Source: Actinomycetota bacterium
GTDB taxonomy: Bacteria > Acidobacteriota > Blastocatellia > Chloracidobacteriales > Chloracidobacteriaceae
Direction: 5' to 3'
Assembly (NCBI GenBank): GCA_013298335.1
Contig: JAAFHI010000334.1
Coordinates: 1-5,094, forward strand
DNA: 5,094 nt
The notes beneath the pieces are model-generated. The model saw only the letters and a list, made by a program, of their open reading frames with translations. It made no database searches and was not told where the DNA came from. The position numbers were made by a program, and so were the translations under genes. Within the stretch, counting starts at the first letter, position 1. Each line of letters opens with the position of its first letter. Of this stretch, positions 4,212 to 5,094 are shown piece after piece.

Positions 4212-5094
4212 CTATTCCTGTGCCAGCCGGGTGGCCACGGCTTCGGTGAATTCGGTCGTGCTGCACGTTCCGCCAAGGTCGCGCGTGACCGACTTCCCTT
4301 CCGCCAGCACCGCGAACAGGGCGTTTTCGATCCGGTCGGCGGCGGGGGTCTCGTCAATATAGCGCAGCATCATCGTGGCGGTCAGGATGAGCGCGGTCGG
4401 ATTCGCCAGCCCCTGCCCGGCAATGTCGGGCGCGCTGCCGTGAACGGCTTCGAAAACGGCCATGTTGTCGCCGATATTCGCTCCCGGAACGACGCCGAGA
4501 CCGCCGACCAGCCCGGTCGCGAGGTCCGAGAGGATGTCGCCGTACAGGTTCTCCATCAGCATGACGTCGAACTGTTCCGGGTTCATCACGAGCTGCATGC
4601 AGGCGTTATCCACGATCTTGTCATTCGGATGAACTTCCGGGTAATGCTCGGCCACCTTCCGGAAACAGTCGAGAAAGAGACCGTCCGACAGCTTCATGAT
4701 GTTGGCTTTATGGACGGCGGTCACTTTTTTGCGCTTGTTCTTGCGGGCGTACTCGCAGGCGAAACGCGCAATCCGGGTCGAAGCCCGTTCGGTGATGATC
4801 TTGATGCTTTCGACCACGCCGGGAACCACAACGTGCTCCAGCCCGGAGTAGAGGTCTTCGGTATTTTCCCGGACGATGACCAGATCGACGTTTTCATACC
4901 GGGATTTCACGCCAGGAATGGTCTTGATCGGGCGGACATTCGCGTAGAGGTCGAGGGCCTTGCGCAGGCCGACGTTCACGCTCGTGAAGCCGGTTCCCAC
5001 GGGAGTGGTCACCGGTCCCTTCAGGGCGACGTGCGTCCGGCGAATCGAGGCCAGCAGTTGATCGGGAAGCGTCGTGCCGTGTTCGGCAAGTGCC
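4212..5094 (-). CDS. NAD-type isocitrate dehydrogenase (5' end outside window)
   Basis: The frame runs from TAG (4212-4214) to the window edge with 293 residues visible. A GTG at 5012 is internal: the frame continues upstream with conserved sequence (ASIRRTHVALKGPVTTPVG). The enzyme converts isocitrate to 2-oxoglutarate in the TCA cycle. In visible-fragment numbering, the substrate loop S38-V-N40 followed by LRKALDLYANVRP marks isocitrate rather than isopropylmalate use. ENTEDLYSGLEH carries the catalytic Tyr (82), HKANIMK the catalytic Lys (129), and GDILSD the metal-binding Asp residues (186, 190). The HGSAPDIAG motif has Asp223-Ile224 where NADP enzymes have Lys-Tyr, which indicates NAD. 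It resembles the mitochondrial IDH3-like branch. Homoisocitrate or isopropylmalate dehydrogenase is less likely. Only the N-terminal portion is missing and the C-terminus looks normal. Confidence 0.9.
   Translation of the reverse strand, partial: ALAEHGTTLPDQLLASIRRTHVALKGPVTTPVGTGFTSVNVGLRKALDLYANVRPIKTIPGVKSRYENVDLVIVRENTEDLYSGLEHVVVPGVVESIKIITERASTRIARFACEYARKNKRKKVTAVHKANIMKLSDGLFLDCFRKVAEHYPEVHPNDKIVDNACMQLVMNPEQFDVMLMENLYGDILSDLATGLVGGLGVVPGANIGDNMAVFEAVHGSAPDIAGQGLANPTALILTATMMLRYIDETPAADRIENALFAVLAEGKSVTRDLGGTCSTTEFTEAVATRLAQE

Noticed and set aside
3964..4362. 132-codon plus-strand frame across the gap between the FHA and isocitrate dehydrogenase genes
   Set aside because: It is antisense to the ends of both real genes and spans the structured terminator. 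Low-complexity Ser/Arg content and no motifs point to a shadow frame.
5010..5012. GTG as the start codon of the isocitrate dehydrogenase gene
   Set aside because: The frame remains open to the window edge and the 27 upstream residues align with the conserved family sequence just before the PVG loop, so this GTG codes for an internal valine.

Overview
The window reads as ordinary bacterial chromosome with GC-rich codon third positions, short intergenic gaps and clear intrinsic terminators. No mobile element, CRISPR array, rRNA or tRNA is visible. The outer-membrane-type protein (signal peptide, beta-strand-rich half, two Ig/PKD-like domains, OmpA-like tail) and the FHA-DUF4388 protein together suggest a Gram-negative bacterium. 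Acidobacteriota (Blastocatellia/Chloracidobacterium-like) is my best guess. It rests on remembered protein style, not on a marker gene, so treat it as tentative.

Layout. Positions 1-132 hold the last 43 codons of a glutamate dehydrogenase, followed by a strong intrinsic terminator (155-184). An AT-richer gap of about 400 bp follows. It carries the best sigma70-like promoter in the window (320-348) and would give a leader of about 235 nt with several possible hairpins, ending in a near-perfect Shine-Dalgarno. Positions 591-2729 encode a 712-residue exported multidomain protein that probably links the outer membrane to peptidoglycan; its terminator is at 2756-2784. tsaE (2802-3260), for the ATPase of the tRNA t6A-modification machinery, starts only 17 nt after that terminator's T-run. 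On the opposite strand and convergent with tsaE (6-bp gap) is an FHA-DUF4388 signalling protein (3267-4013). Upstream of it on the same strand is a 198-bp gap with a long nested stem-loop (4123-4199). The window then ends inside an NAD-type isocitrate dehydrogenase gene (4212 to beyond 5093).

How the genes relate. Most are independent housekeeping units. The two metabolic enzymes at the window ends, isocitrate dehydrogenase and glutamate dehydrogenase, both act at 2-oxoglutarate, and an FHA protein lies directly downstream of the former. Actinobacterial FHA proteins (GarA/OdhI) control that same metabolic node, so the neighbourhood is suggestive, but here the functional link is only a hypothesis. 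I see no convincing wholly new multi-gene system. The items most worth a second look are the nested stem-loop after the isocitrate dehydrogenase gene, the long structured leader of the OmpA-like gene, and that protein's domain-by-domain cysteine pattern.
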